Part shown: piece after piece, positions 12,165-24,310 of the stretch
Numbering within the stretch: the stretch's first letter is position 1
Layout: each line of letters begins with the position of its first letter
Assembly: GCF_040869045.1 (NCBI RefSeq)
Contig: NC_090319.1
Location: 378,649,601 to 378,713,600 of the forward strand
DNA length: 64,000 nt
Source of the DNA: Eurosta solidaginis
Taxonomy: Eukaryota > Arthropoda > Insecta > Diptera > Tephritidae
Direction: 5' to 3'
The notes under the pieces: model-generated
Database searches by the model: none
The model's input: the letters and a program-made list of their open reading frames with translations, nothing else
What the model was told of the DNA's origin: nothing
Translations under genes and position numbers: made by a program

Positions 12165-12350
12165 ATCATGTGTTCGAAGCGATCGAAGCCCTTAACAATA
12201 ATAATTTTTTATATTATTGTTATGATTATGAAAATTTTAAGACAACTGCCATAAGCCGTGGTATAGATCTATTTCGGTAGCTGCTAAACTCCTTCATCAG
12301 CAACGTTTTGGTCCGCTGTTCTAACCATTCAGCTATTACAGCGCTAATTC
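12165..12350 (-). repeat. tRNA-like repeat, possible second SINE family
   Basis: The minus strand from about 12350 reads gcgctgtaatagctgaatgg ttagaacagc, close to a tRNA 5' half with an A box (tagctgaatgg). A gcttcgatc..cttcgaac segment resembling a B box lies about 150 bases downstream, too far for a normal tRNA. The AT-rich part and cttcgaac region resemble the arms of the inverted repeat at 60184-60315. Probably a decayed tRNA-derived element. Confidence 0.4.
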
Positions 12351-12408
12351 ATTTCACTTCATAAAGATGGTGGCAAACTTGCCATATACATTAACCTGGT
12401 TCGATTTG

Positions 12409-12513
12409 GATGGACAAAAGTATGCGTATTGGAACTTTTTTTCCTGAGCCCAAATCCTATCAAGAAATCGATGGCGCGATATCGGTTAATCAATCGACCC
12501 AGTCTAATATACA
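12409..12513 (-). repeat. Dispersed repeat end, copy B
   Basis: Inverted, well-matching copy of 2421-2515. The shared core includes aggatttgggct and aaaaaaagttcca. Class unknown. Confidence 0.6.
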
Positions 12514-12764
12514 TGTCTATATAAAACAGCTGATCCAACCAATCGTATGGAAATCAATGTAATTGGTCATTCGCGGTGGGGTATTTGATCAATCTAGCTG
12601 GCCAACATTAAAACTGCAGCTCTTTTTGTTCAAAAGGTGTTTGCCTCTCTCTCTTTGTATATCCACTACCATCTCGAAAACGGCTTAACCGATTTTAATC
12701 AAATTTGGTACACCGATATAGTATTACATTTTATGACTTTTTCACAAGGTTGTCACCTTTTTAT

Positions 12765-13050
12765 TCTCAGCTGAGCAGAGCTCACAGAGTATATTAACCT
12801 GGTATATTAAAGGCATAAACTAATCGAGATAGATATAGATTTCTATATATCAAAGTGATCGGGGCGAAAAAAGAAATTTATTTAGCCATGTCGGTATCTT
12901 GATGAAATTTGGTATGTAGTCCTAGGCACTCAGATCGCTATTTAAAACGAACGAAATCGGACTATAACCACCCCCACTTTTTCGATATCGAAAATTTCGA
13001 AAAACACAAAAAGTGCGATAATTCATTACCGAAGACGGATAAAGCGATGA
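12765..13050 (-). mobile_element. Helentron-like element (HINE) terminal segment, inverted
   Basis: Begins with the family terminus (ttctcagctgagcagagctc), runs through the atagatatagatttctatatatcaa block and the gatatcgaaaatttcgaaaa block, and stops abruptly at about 13050. There the sequence switches to the interior of the same family in the opposite orientation. This head-to-head junction shows rearrangement or recombination between copies. Confidence 0.7.
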
Positions 13051-13052
13051 AA

Positions 13053-13671
13053 CTTGTTTATAGGTGGAAGCCATTTCGGGATACCGTCATAAAGGTGGAC
13101 CAGGGGTGACTCTAGAATGTGTTTGTATGACATGAGTATCAAATTAAAGGTATTTAAAGGCTAATTTATTTTTATATGTAATACCACGAACAATATTCCT
13201 GCCATGATTCCAAGTGCTTTTGATTTCGCCCTGCAGAACTTTTTCATTTTCTTCTACTTAATATGGTAGGTGTCACACCCATTTTACAAAGTTTTTTCTA
13301 AAGTTATATTTTGCGTCAATAAACCAATCCAATTAAAAATATTCATCTCTTTTTTCATATTTGGTATAGAATTATGGCATTTTTTTTTAATTTTTCGTAA
13401 TTTTCGATAACGAAAAGTGGGCGTGGCCATAGTCGGATTTCGGCTATTTTTTATACCAAAATAAAGTGAGTTCATATAATTACGTGAACTAGGTTTAGTA
13501 AAGATATATCGATATTTGCTCAAATTATCGTGTTAGGGGCAGAGCGGAAGGGCAGGCGGTCGACTGTGTATAAAAACTGGGCGTGGCATAAACCGATTTC
13601 GCCAATTTTCACACAAAACAATTACCGTCACAGAAGCTATTCCCATACCAAATTTCACAAAGATAGGTTAA
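13053..13671 (+). mobile_element. HINE interior, left of the piggyBac insertion
   Basis: Contains one and a half of the 130-bp tandem units (ggaccaggggtgactctaga) and the agtgggcgtggccatag region, colinear with 20340-21010 of the complete copy. Homology ends around a TTAA at 13668-13671 and resumes at about 16108. Confidence 0.75.
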
Positions 13672-16107
13672 TTTTATTTCCTCGGTCCTTGCGTGTAGCC
13701 CGCTGGACACTTTTTAGGTGGACATAGAACAAACAATTTAAATTTAATTTTAATTCGATCCAACTTTGTGGAAAGCTGGGCATCTGAAGTTTACAATTGA
13801 ATCGTTTTTTGTGCTTGCATGAAAAGCCTATTGTAATACAATCCAATTAGTGAACAGTTATTCGAAAAAAGCAGGTGTTCTCTTTGAATGTACTTTCAAT
13901 TACTATTTTCGCTTTATTTCTTCAACTAAAATTTAATATTTTATTAAAATCAAGAGAAACATAATTCGTCTATTAGGTAAGTAAGAAATCTTTCACATAA
14001 ATTTATACCATTCAAATATAAATGCTGTTTTTTAACTGTACAGTGGGCTGGACATTTGGTAGCCATCATGTCGAAAAAACGCTTTACAGAAGAAGAAGTG
14101 ATGGAGATGCTCATGGACAGTGATTTTGAAGGTTTGTTCAATGAGGAAGACATGGATTTCGTTCCTAATCGTTCAAATGTGAGTTTTTTAAGTGATTCCG
14201 ATTCTGACCACAATCCAGAATCTGATAATGAAGAAGATAATATTGCTGAACCAGAATTTGTTGATGTAACTCTTCAAAACAAAAAATCGCTCAAATGGAT
14301 AGCCAAAGAATTTGACGGGGCTAGTGCGCTCGCTACCGACGAGGCACATGACGCAGAGGATAGATTTGAGGGGACACCTTTCCAATATTTCTCGGAATAT
14401 TTTGATGACGATTTTTGGCGAGAAATTTCACAGCAGAGTAATATGTACGCTCTACAAAATGGTCAAGATTTGAGTTCAAATTCTAGTGAGTACAAGAAAT
14501 TATGTGGGGCCCACATACTAGCTGGTTGCATGAAACTTCCTCGCGTAAGGATGTACTACCGACCTGCCTTTAAAGTTCCGGCCATTACACAGATACCAAG
14601 GGATCGATTTTTTAAATTAAGAAATTATATGCATTTCGTCCACAAATTAAGAGCTACTCCACAGGAAAAAGAAAACAACAAATTGTGGAAGGTTGAACCA
14701 GTTATAAAAACCGATTTGAAAAAACGCCAATCCCTACCAAAGCCAGCAAAACTGAGCATCGATGAACAAATGATTCCATTCTCCGGTACCACTCAATTGA
14801 AACAATATGTTAAGCGAAAACTCTGTCCTCTTGGTTTGAAAAATTTTGTCCTTGCTAGTCCAGATGGTTTAGTATTGGACTTTTTCATTTACCAGGAAGC
14901 AAAAACTTGGGCCAATAACAAATGCAACTACGATTTAGGTATCGGGGTAACAGTAGTGCAAAGACTTGCAGAAAATGTAAAAAAGGTAGCGAAATATTTA
15001 CTGACCGTTATTTTTCATCGATAAAGCTGGTAGATTTTTTGATGGAAAAAGAAATATTTGCTACTGGTACAATTCAACAAAACCGAATCCCCAATGAGCT
15101 GCGAGCAAAACTTTCAACAGACCAAGACCTTCTGAAAAAAGGCAGAGGTACCTTTAATGAGTTTGTAAGAGAAGATGAGAAAGTAGCGGTTGTGAAATGG
15201 ATGGACAGTCGTTCGGTTTTTTAGCGACCACTTCGACCGGAACAACACCAATTATATCTGTTAATCGATGGGATAAGAAAGAAAAAAATACATAAGTGTC
15301 AATTGTCAGAATACGGTTGCAAGTTACAACACGTCAATGGGCGGAGTAGATCTTGCAGACAGGTTGATATCTTATTACCGTATTAATATCAGAACAAAGA
15401 AGTGGCCCCTACGATTTTTTGGCACTTGATCGATTTCGCACTGTGTAACTCCTGGATTCTTTATAAAAAAGACAAATTTTCATTTGGTGCGAAGAAGTCC
15501 GAGTTGATGGACCTTTTAGATTTTAAAATGTACATAGGAGAATGTTTGTCCGCATGTGTTGGTAAAAGAGGCCGTAGTGACATCGAAACCCAAGAGGATG
15601 TCCCCACAAAAAGAGCTAGATGCATACAGCCACTACCCCCAAAAGATGTGAGAAGGACCGAAAGCAGACATTTGTCCATCTGTGGTGTCCAGGACAAAAA
15701 CAAATTTATGAGATGCCATAAGGAAGGATGCAACCAAAAGACCAGATTCAAATACGTTTCTGGCAATGTGTTTTTGTGCATTGCTAGCGATAGACACTGT
15801 TTTATGGAATTCCATTCATAAGAGATTAGTATTACATCAACCATTACTGAAATTAACTTAATGTTTTGAAATCTTTCTATTTTAAACTATTCGTCCGTTT
15901 TGTTTGAAATACTTTTAAGTTTTAAACGGTTTTTTGTTTTTCGTTGGCCTACGAACCAAATGTCCAGCTGGCTGCACCTGCCAGTGCTAAGAATCCTTAT
16001 ATATTACAATAATAAAATGTGAATTTTATAATTAATTTAGAAGAATATAACCTAAAAAAATATAAAAAATATTGGTTTTTCAATTATTTTAGCCTCGGGA
16101 CTGAGGA
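13672..16107 (+). mobile_element. piggyBac-like DNA transposon, decayed
   Basis: About 2.4 kb interrupts a HINE copy. The left junction coincides with a TTAA, the target of piggyBac elements. About 35 bases of target expected at the right junction are missing, so the right end is eroded or the exact end is elsewhere. It carries a broken transposase gene. Inside, a 14-bp perfect inverted repeat, gctggacatttggt, lies at 14047-14060 and 15955-15968, on each side of the coding region. It may be an internal transposase-binding repeat. True terminal inverted repeats could not be fixed. Confidence 0.65.
14068..15821 (+). pseudogene. piggyBac-type transposase, frameshifted
   Basis: The start is taken as the Met at 14068 (MSKKRFTEEEV), preferred to the one at 14056 because the acidic leader after it is typical. 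The N-terminal third is rich in Asp/Glu/Ser, as usual. The DDE_Tnp_1_7 fold follows: the LCGAHILAGCMKLPRVRMYY region, SIDEQ (first Asp codon 14761), a TDRYFSS segment (second Asp, 15003) reached only after a frame change between about 14920 and 15000, and MGGVDLADRL (third Asp, 15349) in another frame after a break near 15285-15300. The end (15402-15821) has the family's Cys-rich C-terminal domain. All three catalytic Asp positions remain, but at least two frameshifts separate them, so the protein cannot be made. Length if joined fits the usual 550-600 residues. Related to piggyBac-derived proteins; no sign of host domestication. Confidence 0.85.
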
Positions 16108-16882
16108 GGATAGACAAATAAAATGAAAAACGGCACAGCCACGCCCATTTTAAAATGTTCTGTTATTTTGTATTTTGTTGCACCATATCATTACTGGAAT
16201 TGAATGTTGGCACAATTTATTTATATACTGTAAAGATATCAAATTTTTTGTTATAATTTGACTTAAAAAATTTTTTTTTTAAAAAGTGGGCGTGTACGTT
16301 ATCCAATTTTGTAAATTTTTATTTAGCACACATATAGGAATAGGAGTAACGCTCTTCCCAAATTTCATCATGTTATCTTCAACGACTGCCAAATTACAGC
16401 TTGCAAAACTTTCAAATTACCTTCTTTAAAAAAGGGGGATTGCCACGCCCATTGTCCAAAATTTTACTAATTTTATAATCTACGTCATAAGGGCAACCCA
16501 CCTACCAAGTTTTATCGCTTAATCCGTCTTTGGTAATGAATTATCGCACTTTTTGTGTTTTTCGAAATTTTCGATATCGAAAAAGTGGGCGTGGTTATAG
16601 TCCGATTTCGTTCATTTTAAATAGCAATCTGAGATGAGGGCCCAGGAAGCTACATCCCAAATTTCATCAAGATACCCCAAAATTTACTCAAGTTTTCGTG
16701 TTTACGGACGGACGGACGGACGGACGTACATGGCTAAATACATTTCTTTTTTCGCCCAGATCATTTTGATATATAGAAGTCTATATCTATCTCGATTAGT
16801 TTATGCCGTTGCGGATTACCGTTATGCGAAGGAAGTTAATATACTTTGTGAGCTCTGCTCAGCTCAGTATAAAAATGCTTAG
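16108..16882 (+). mobile_element. HINE, right part after the piggyBac insertion
   Basis: Homology with the complete copy resumes at gatagacaaataaaatg. It runs through two agtgggcgtgg blocks and a (ggac)n microsatellite at 16708-16728 to the family end (gagctctgctcagctcagt). The frame at 16634-16882 is this repeat, not a gene. Confidence 0.8.
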
Positions 16883-19213
16883 GCTTAAAACCCTCAAAAA
16901 CAAAAATATTCAAACAAATTGTTTTCTTAATGCTCTCCGTTTGCCATAGGTCAGTCACAAGGAGCCCACCCTTTTTTTGAAATTATTGCTCTGATTGCTT
17001 AATCTAATACAGGTGGGTTATTCTTGGCAAACGAACCTCCCAGTGGGCTGACCTGGGCTGGACTTGAACTCACTCTTTGTTCCAAAATGGAGTACTACCT
17101 TATCTATAGGACCGTTGCTCAATTTTACCCTTCAGTTATAGGTAAGGTTAAACAGGCCAGCCCGGTCGTCTAAATAAAAAGGTTTTCATTTTCCGCTTTT
17201 ACTCCATTTTTCTCCCCTCCTTCTTTTATTTTTTTTCGACCTTTCTGTTTTTACCTTTTCCTTACCCATGCCTTTCACATTTCTTCGTGCTACCCACTTA
17301 AATAATGAATAGATGTTCTATATAAAATGTTCGGTATCACCTTAAAATAGGGGCGTGGCACACCCAACTTTTTCAGTACTGCATACTATATACTTTTAAG
17401 ATGCACAAATCCAAAAAGCCTAATCTGTACCTTACTCGGATTTATAGGGTATTAAAGCAGTTTAAAGCTTGTGGGCGTGGCACCGATACATTTGTTTGAC
17501 AATTTGGACGAATGCTTTTCTATAGAAAAAGCTGAATCAAATTACAGACTCTTGCAGACATTAATCGAAATCGATAATATAATTTTGAAGAACACCTGGC
17601 ATGTACTTAGTGACCAAAAAATTCCGATGTGCTTAAATCAGAGGTGTCCTCATACGATCGGAATGAAAAGCAACACTGTCGATGGCGCAACGTAGAAACC
17701 GGTTTGTCTCTAAACCAAGTTTGGCAAGGGATGACGGAAAATCATTCCAATATACTTCAGTTATTCACCCTGTCGTAAAATCAACAAACATAGCTTGTAA
17801 AGCTTCAGCAAACGATTCGGCATTCAGCTACATGTCTTGTGAGCACAGCGACGGGCACGCAGCGGGCCAATCAGTCAATCGATTTTCGCTTCCGCTTCAT
17901 GCAGTACACCTTTCAGGTGAGAAAACATTAATGGCGCTTTCTTTTCTGGAAAAAATGTTATCCTAATGTTGCACTTTTAAATTCTTACTTTTGAGTCAGG
18001 CTACTTAGCGTTTTGCAAAATGGCTGAATTTAATAATTAAGGGCACCCATTTTCATACTCAGTGGGAAAAGTGGATGGCATGGTTTTCAAAAAAGAAAAC
18101 GCTATAGGATTCCTAGTATGCAAAAATTATTAATCACCACTCGTACGCCTGCCGTGCTAGTGAGCTCAAGGGAAATCGCATGCCATAAATAACATTATTC
18201 GTATGCATGATATTAGAAATTTTTCCAAATCTATATTCACCTACTTCTTTCAACATACTTTGGCGCATACTTCAGAGCTTATATAAAAAATAAGTTTGTG
18301 AAAAGAAAGGAATGGGAAAACTTTGTAAGCGAAAGAAACAAAAAAATGCAGAAAAATTTTACGTGAAATTCAAATCCATCCTATTTCGAGAAGAAATCTG
18401 TATGCTAAACTTAAATGGCTTTATACACACACACATGCTTACGCTTGCACACATGCAAATCCGTACGCGTTACCCCAGTGAATGCAATAAAAGAAAATTG
18501 AAGCTAAAGCGTGAAATAATTCAAAAGCGAAAAGAGCGCAGGTAAAAAATAATTCATACAATTTTTAGCTATTTGATATGCTTGCGCTACCTGACGCTAA
18601 TTCTGCATGCATGTATGTCGTCACCTAGTCACATAAACTGACACAGCTACTGTCATAACCGCGTAGTGACAGTGGCAGTTAAACCAAAGTAAAATCAAAC
18701 CAAACCATAGTAGTTAAATCCAAAAACCCCAACAGAAACACAATCCCTCGAACCACAAAATTGAGTGAGTGGAGTCAAAAAAAAGGAACTTACTTTCTAC
18801 TCGCGATGCGCACTTGTAAGTGGCATCCAATTTACAGCTATATCACGTGACATACTAAATCAACTTAACGCCGAGTTCGTTTTATGGATTAGTGTTCCAC
18901 AAATATTTTGGCCCTGTAGCTCAACGATTACTCATGTTGTTGCTGCTGGCTCACTCTATGTAGGACTTAATACGAATAACAGAGCGAAGTAGAGTTGGAT
19001 GAGATTTTCTTTTGCTATTTTATGCAGCTATTTCTCTGCTATAACAACTTGTACTAAATCTAATCCATGACATACATAATCGTAGCCAAAGCTAAATTTC
19101 AGCTTCGCGCGCTCCCTCACCAAAACGGAATTGTTGTGGGGCTACGCGTTGGATATGCGCAACGTTGCCGTTTCCAAAAAAACCCAAGAAAATCAAAAAA
19201 AAAAACAAAAAAA
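16883..19213. other. No gene seen; scrap of HINE-like sequence
   Basis: Around 17330-17490 there are ggggcgtggcaca and gtgggcgtggcacc blocks similar to HINE-type interiors, too short to place. The frames at 17471-17966 and 18312-18545 carry no recognisable motif. The rest is AT-rich and non-coding. Confidence 0.4.
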
Positions 19214-21812
19214 ACAAGTAAGGAAAGTTAAGTTCGGGTGTAACCGAACATTACATACTCAGTTGAGAGCTATGATGACAACATAAGGGAAAATAACCAT
19301 GTAGGAAAATGAACCGAGGGAAACCCTGGAATGTGTTTGTATGACATGTGTATCAAATGGAAGGCATTAAAGAGTATTTTATGAGGGAGTGCGCCATAGT
19401 TCTATAGGTGGACGCCATTTAGGGATATAGCCATAAAGGTGGATCAGGGTTGACTCTAGAATGCGTTTGTACGATATGGGTATCAAATGAAAGGTATTAA
19501 TGAGTATTTTAAAAGGGCGTGGACCTAAGTTCTATAGATGGACGCCTTTTCGAGATATCGCCGTAAAGATGGACCAGGGGTGACTCTAGAATGCGTTTGC
19601 ACAATATGGGCATCAAACGAAAGGTGTTGATGAGTATTTTAAAAGGGAGTGGGCCTTAGTTCTATAGGTGGACGCCGTTCCGAAATATCGTCATAAAGGT
19701 GGACAAGGGGTGACTCTAGAATGCGTTTGTACGATATGGGTATCAAATGAAAGGTGTTAATGAGTATTTTAAAAGGGAGTAATCCTTAGTTCCATAGGTG
19801 GACGCCGTTTCGAGATATCGCCATAAAGGTGGAACAGGGGTGACCCTAGAATTTGTTTGTACAATATGGGCATCAAACGAATGGTGTTAATGAGTATTTT
19901 AAAAGGGAGTGGGCCTTAGTTCTAAAGGTGGATGCCGTTTCGAAATATCGCCATAAAAGTAGACCAGGGGTGACTCTAGAATGTGTTTGTACGATATGGC
20001 TATCAAATTAAAGGTATTAATGAGGGTTTTAAAAGGAGTGGTGGTTGTTGTATAGGTGGTCGCATTTTCGAGATATCGCCATAAAGGTGGACCAGGAGTG
20101 ACCCTAGAATTTGTTTGTACAATATGGGCATCAAAAGAAAGGTGATAATGAGTATTTTAAAAGGGAGTATTCCTTAGTTCCATAGGTGGACGCCGTTTCG
20201 AGATATCGCCATAAAGGTGGAGCAGGGGTGACCCTAGAATTTGTTTGTACAATATGGGTATCAAAAGAAAGGTGTTAATGAGTATTTTAAAAGGGTGTGG
20301 GGCTTAGTTCTATAGGTGGACGCCTTTTCGAGATATCGCCATAAAGGTGGACCAGGGGTGACTCTAGAATGAGTTTGTACGATATGGATATCAAATTAAA
20401 GGTATTAATGAGAGTTTTAAAAGGGAGTGGTGGTAGTTGTATATGTGAAGGCGTTTTCCAGATATCGACCAAAATGTGGACTAGGGTGACCCAGAACATT
20501 ATCGGTTGGATACCGCTAATTTATTTATATATGTAATACCTGGCAAGATTTTAAGGGTGTTGTATTTTGCCCTGCAGAACTTTTTCATTTTCTTCTACTT
20601 AATATGGTAGGTGTCACAACCATTTTATAAAGTTTTTTCTAAAGTTATATTTCGCGTCAATAAAACAAGCCAATTACCTTACCATGTTTCATCCCTTTTT
20701 TCGTATTTGGTATAGAATTATGGCATTTTTTCCATTTTTCGCAATTTTCGATATCGAAAAAGTGGGCGTGGTCATAGTCGGATTTCGTTCATTTTTCATA
20801 CCAAGGTAAAGTGGGTTCAGATAAGTACGTGAACTGAGTTTAGTAAAGATATATCGATTTTTGCTCAAGTTATCGTGTTAACGGCCATGCGGAAGGACAG
20901 ACGGACGACTGTGTATAAAAACTGGGCGTGGCATCAACCGATTTCGCCCATTTTCACAGAAAACAGTTAACGCCATAAAATCTATGCTCCTACCAAATTT
21001 CAAAACGATTGGTTAATTTTTGTTCGATTTACGGCATTAAAAGTATCCTAGACAAATTAAATGAAAAAGGGCGGAGCCACGCCCATTTTTAAATTTTCTT
21101 TTATTTTTGTATTTTGTTGCAACATATCATTACTGGAGTTGAATCTTGACATAATTTACTTATATACTGTAAAGATATTAAATTTTTTGTTAAAATTTTA
21201 CTTTAAAAAAAATTTTTTTTTAAAAGTGGGCGTGGTCCTTCTCCGATTTCGCTAATTTTTATTAAGCGTACATACAGTAATAAGAGTAACGTTCCTGCCA
21301 AATTTCATCATGATATCTTCAACGACTGCCAAATTACAGCTTGCAAAATTTTAAATTACCTTCTTTAAAAAGTGGGCGGTGCCACGCCCATTGTCCAAAA
21401 TTTTACTAATTTTATATTTTGCGTCATAAGTTCAACTCATCTACCAAGTTTCGTCGCTTTATCTGTCTTTTGTAATGAATTATCGCACTTTTTCGATTTT
21501 TCGAAATTTTCGATATCGAAAAAGTGGGCGTGGTTATAGTCCGATATCGTTCATTTTAAATAGCGATCTGAGATGAGTGCTCAGGAACCTACATACCAAA
21601 TTTCATCAAGATACCTCAAAATTTACTCAAGTTATCGTGTTAACGGACGGACGGACGGACGGACGGACATGGCTCAATCAAATTTTTTTTCGATCCTGAT
21701 TATTTTGATATATGGAAGTCTATATCTATCTCGATTCCTTTATATATGTACAACCAACCGTTATCCAATCAAACTTAATATACTCTGTGAGCTCTACTCA
21801 ACTGAGTATAAA
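19214..21812. mobile_element. Helentron-like element (HINE), complete copy with tandem core
   Basis: One end (acaagtaaggaaagttaag) carries a small hairpin (gttcgg/ccgaac, 19232-19249) and then actcagttgagagct (19257-19271). The far end carries the inverted counterpart agctctactcaactgagt (21790-21807). Short subterminal inverted repeats, a terminal hairpin, a central tandem array and a gtccgtcc-type block (here ggac, 21646-21668) next to the far end are the layout known for DINE-1/Helentron-associated elements of flies. There is no coding capacity. Frames such as 21061-21255 and 21573-21845 are repeat-derived. The family name is my inference from this layout. Confidence 0.75.
19321..20490. repeat. 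Nine-unit 130-bp tandem array inside the HINE
   Basis: The tgac(t/c)ctagaat word recurs at 19451, 19581, 19711, 19841, 19971, 20099, 20229 and 20359, a spacing of 130 bases (one of 128), plus diverged end units. Two unit types can be told apart: A with gcgtttgtacgatatggg and B with tttgtttgtacaatatggg or close to it. Their order is mostly alternating, so the amplification unit was probably a dimer of 260 bp. Confidence 0.85.
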
Positions 21813-22478
21813 AACAATAATTTTGCGAGTAATATCAGAGCGTAACACTGGCGGAAATGTCAGTTTGACAAAGTGCGAGCAAAATGTGTAAGGTTTTTTC
21901 TAAAGCACTGCTTTAGCTGTGGTGTCAGCTTGTCTGCGTCTCGAGACCACCGCAACGTAATGCCACCAACACCATTAGCAACAGTGCTACGTGTTGCCGC
22001 AAGCCATAATATGTAGATCTGCCTGAGCGTCACACACTTTGCCTTCTTTACATATTTTAAAAGTTTGACAATTTTGGTAGCAATTTTTTACCTTTGCTTC
22101 ACATTTTGCCACACAGCGGCTATAAAGTATAGAAAGAAAACGTCCCCTGTAGAAAAAACAAGCATATACAGTTATAAACTTTTTGAAGTGAGCGAAATAG
22201 TATGGCTGTGGGTTCCAAAAACCTCGTGATGTGCACGCTATGTAGGGGATATTAGTATAAAAATGTACTATTTTTTTACGGATTGATTTCTAGCCCAACA
22301 AAAGCAGAGATTTGTGAGCCGTTGACATTGTATGACCACTCACACAAGAACCGCAGCAAAGCTCACCGTAAAAAGTTTATCGGTAACGAGGCTACATAAG
22401 GTTAGGCTTTAAGTTAAGTTCCTTCAAGAGGTAGTTCGCGTCTTCATGAAGTCCTTCGCATGGTATATATTTATTTCA
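21813..22478. other. No feature seen
   Basis: Mixed sequence with no coding signal. I recognise no repeat between the HINE end and the MITE start. Confidence 0.4.
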
Positions 22479-22698
22479 GGTCTGGTACGATATGTCGAAA
22501 ATTTAAAGGTTGAAACTAAAAATGCAGAAAAAAAAATGTCAAAAACCAAAAATGTCGAAAATTAATATATCGAAAAATAAAATGCCGAAGAAAAAATTGT
22601 GGAAAGAATAAAATGAATGATGTGTAAAATTCACGCGACATTTTTTGTGTGGCATTTTTAGTTTCGACATTTAAATTTTGGACACATCGTACCAGACC
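22479..22698. mobile_element. Foldback MITE, 220 bp, about 48-bp terminal inverted repeats
   Basis: The left end (ggtctggtacgatatgtcg) is the near-perfect inverse of the right end (gtaccagacc), and the match runs about 48 bases inward with few mismatches. The centre repeats the word aaaatgtcgaaaa with drift. A CA dinucleotide flanks both ends, which is not enough to call a target duplication. No coding. The frame on the minus strand here is an artefact. Confidence 0.8.
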
Positions 22699-23159
22699 CA
22701 CCCCCTAGAACATAGTGAATGTGTCTTCGTAACGTGCTTTGTACGCAACTGTGAGTGAACAGTGATGAAAACGTAGTTTAAAACTGAACCGTAGTTCACA
22801 ATGAAGCTGACCAATTTTCACAACCACAGATCGGTGATATCGCAGTTAAATGCAATACCTTCGACCGTAATAGCATTGCTTTACTTTGAGGAGAGTAGTA
22901 AAGAGGTGCGCTGCGGTGCTGTTAATGCAAGCTACCTCCTCGTTAGTCTTCAATAAACCACTAACTTTTCCATACGAAATTGGAAATGTGATTTTTCCCA
23001 CATCAAGTTCGTTGATCGATTTTCCGCAGGAGATTTCGCCTATTTTGGAACCTTACCAGGCTATTTCCTCAGCGAATTCTTTTGTCTCAACATTATTGTA
23101 CTATGGTACCAAGAAACAAAAACTCTGATATGTCTTTTGTGAGACAGCGAGTTTTTCTA
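22699..23159. other. No gene seen
   Basis: The 80-codon frame at 22886-23128 shows no motif I know. Nothing else noted. Confidence 0.4.
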
Positions 23160-23590
23160 TCTGTTTATTATGGATTTGTTATCGACGTGGTATCGACGAG
23201 GCGTAGACAAATTATCGATTTATTATCAAAGCATTGTAGATTTGTTTTTCGATAACATCGATAAAACATCAGTTGTCGAAAAAGTATAGAATATTTATTG
23301 ATTTACTTTCGAAAAGCCATCTTTTGTTATTGAAAAGATATCGATTTGTAGTCGGTTTTCGACGAGCTATAGACAAGTTATCGATTTGTTTTCAAGGAAT
23401 TATAAACTTGTGTCTATAAGAAATATGATCGATGAGTTTTCAGTTTGTTTTGATGAAATGTAGAAAGTTTATCGATTTACTATCGAAAACTTATCGTTTT
23501 GTTATAAAAAAATCGATTTATTATCGATTATTTATAAATTTGCTATTTAAAATTTATCAATGCATTATCGAAGATTAAACAAATTATTAT
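23160..23590. repeat. CGAT-word repeat block 2
   Basis: About 430 bp of gttatcgatttg/attatcgaaa-type words, in the same style as block 1, ending a short way before a SINE. Confidence 0.65.
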
Positions 23591-23651
23591 AGCAGTGTTA
23601 TGTAATTGAGATACTTTGAAAGCTGTATGATTCTCTCTGGTATAGTTACGG

Positions 23652-23935
23652 TCGCCACGGTATGGTGGTAGCGTGCTGCGTGTCCTGGGTTCAACTCCCG
23701 GGCAAAGTAACAACAAAACTTTAGAAACAAGCTTTCTTAATTTAAAAAAAAGTTTCTAATCTGGAATGATTTGGCAAACACTCAGCGTGTACTTTTGCCA
23801 TGAGAAGCTTCTCAGTGAAAATTCGCCTTGCAGATGCCGTTTGGTCGGCATAAAATATGTATGTAGGTCCCGTCCGGCCATTTTGTTGGGAAAATTAAAG
23901 AATATCTTCGGAGGTTATGCTGCCCTGCGTGTTTT
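23652..23935 (+). mobile_element. tRNA-derived SINE, copy with internal deletions
   Basis: The head (ggtatggtggtagcgtgc) and B box (gggttcaactcccg) are followed by the family body blocks (tgccatgagaagcttctcag, ccttgcagatgccg, tcccgtccggccat). The segment between the last block and the tail is shortened. No target duplication is clear. Confidence 0.75.
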
Positions 23936-24310
23936 TATTTGTAAAATTACCTATGTATATTGTTGTTGAACTTAAGCCACTGGGCGAGCGCCAATTAATT
24001 TACAAACATAGGTTCTAGACGTACGTCTCTATGTTTAAATATTGAACTTCACGAGTGGTTTTCCTACATGGTCACTTAACATTTCTTTTTTTCAAATACA
24101 TCCTCACATACACAATTATATGTGGGAGAAGTAGTCTTCATCGGAGTTTGGATGATGTAGAGGGAGAGACGGTGGGGGCTTGAAAATGTCTTGACTGGCG
24201 GCAATTCGAATGATAAGTGTTGTTGGCTGCCAGTGACAAGTGCCTTTGGCGCCTATACCACTAAAGCAATTTGTTGTTGTCATTTGCGGCTATGAATGGC
24301 CTGCCTTGCT
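23936..24310. other. No feature seen
   Basis: No coding or repeat signal recognised in this 375-bp gap. Confidence 0.4.

Noticed and set aside
16634..16882. An 82-codon frame repeated in similar form at 21573-21845
   Set aside because: The similarity comes from the shared HINE end, which is non-coding; frames differ in detail and contain no domain.
17471..17966. Two overlapping plus-strand frames that look protein-like
   Set aside because: No motif, repeat-derived sequence just before, and no splice or start evidence.
19321..20490. CRISPR-like regular repeat
   Set aside because: Units of 130 bp are contiguous with no unique spacers, and the sequence is eukaryotic.
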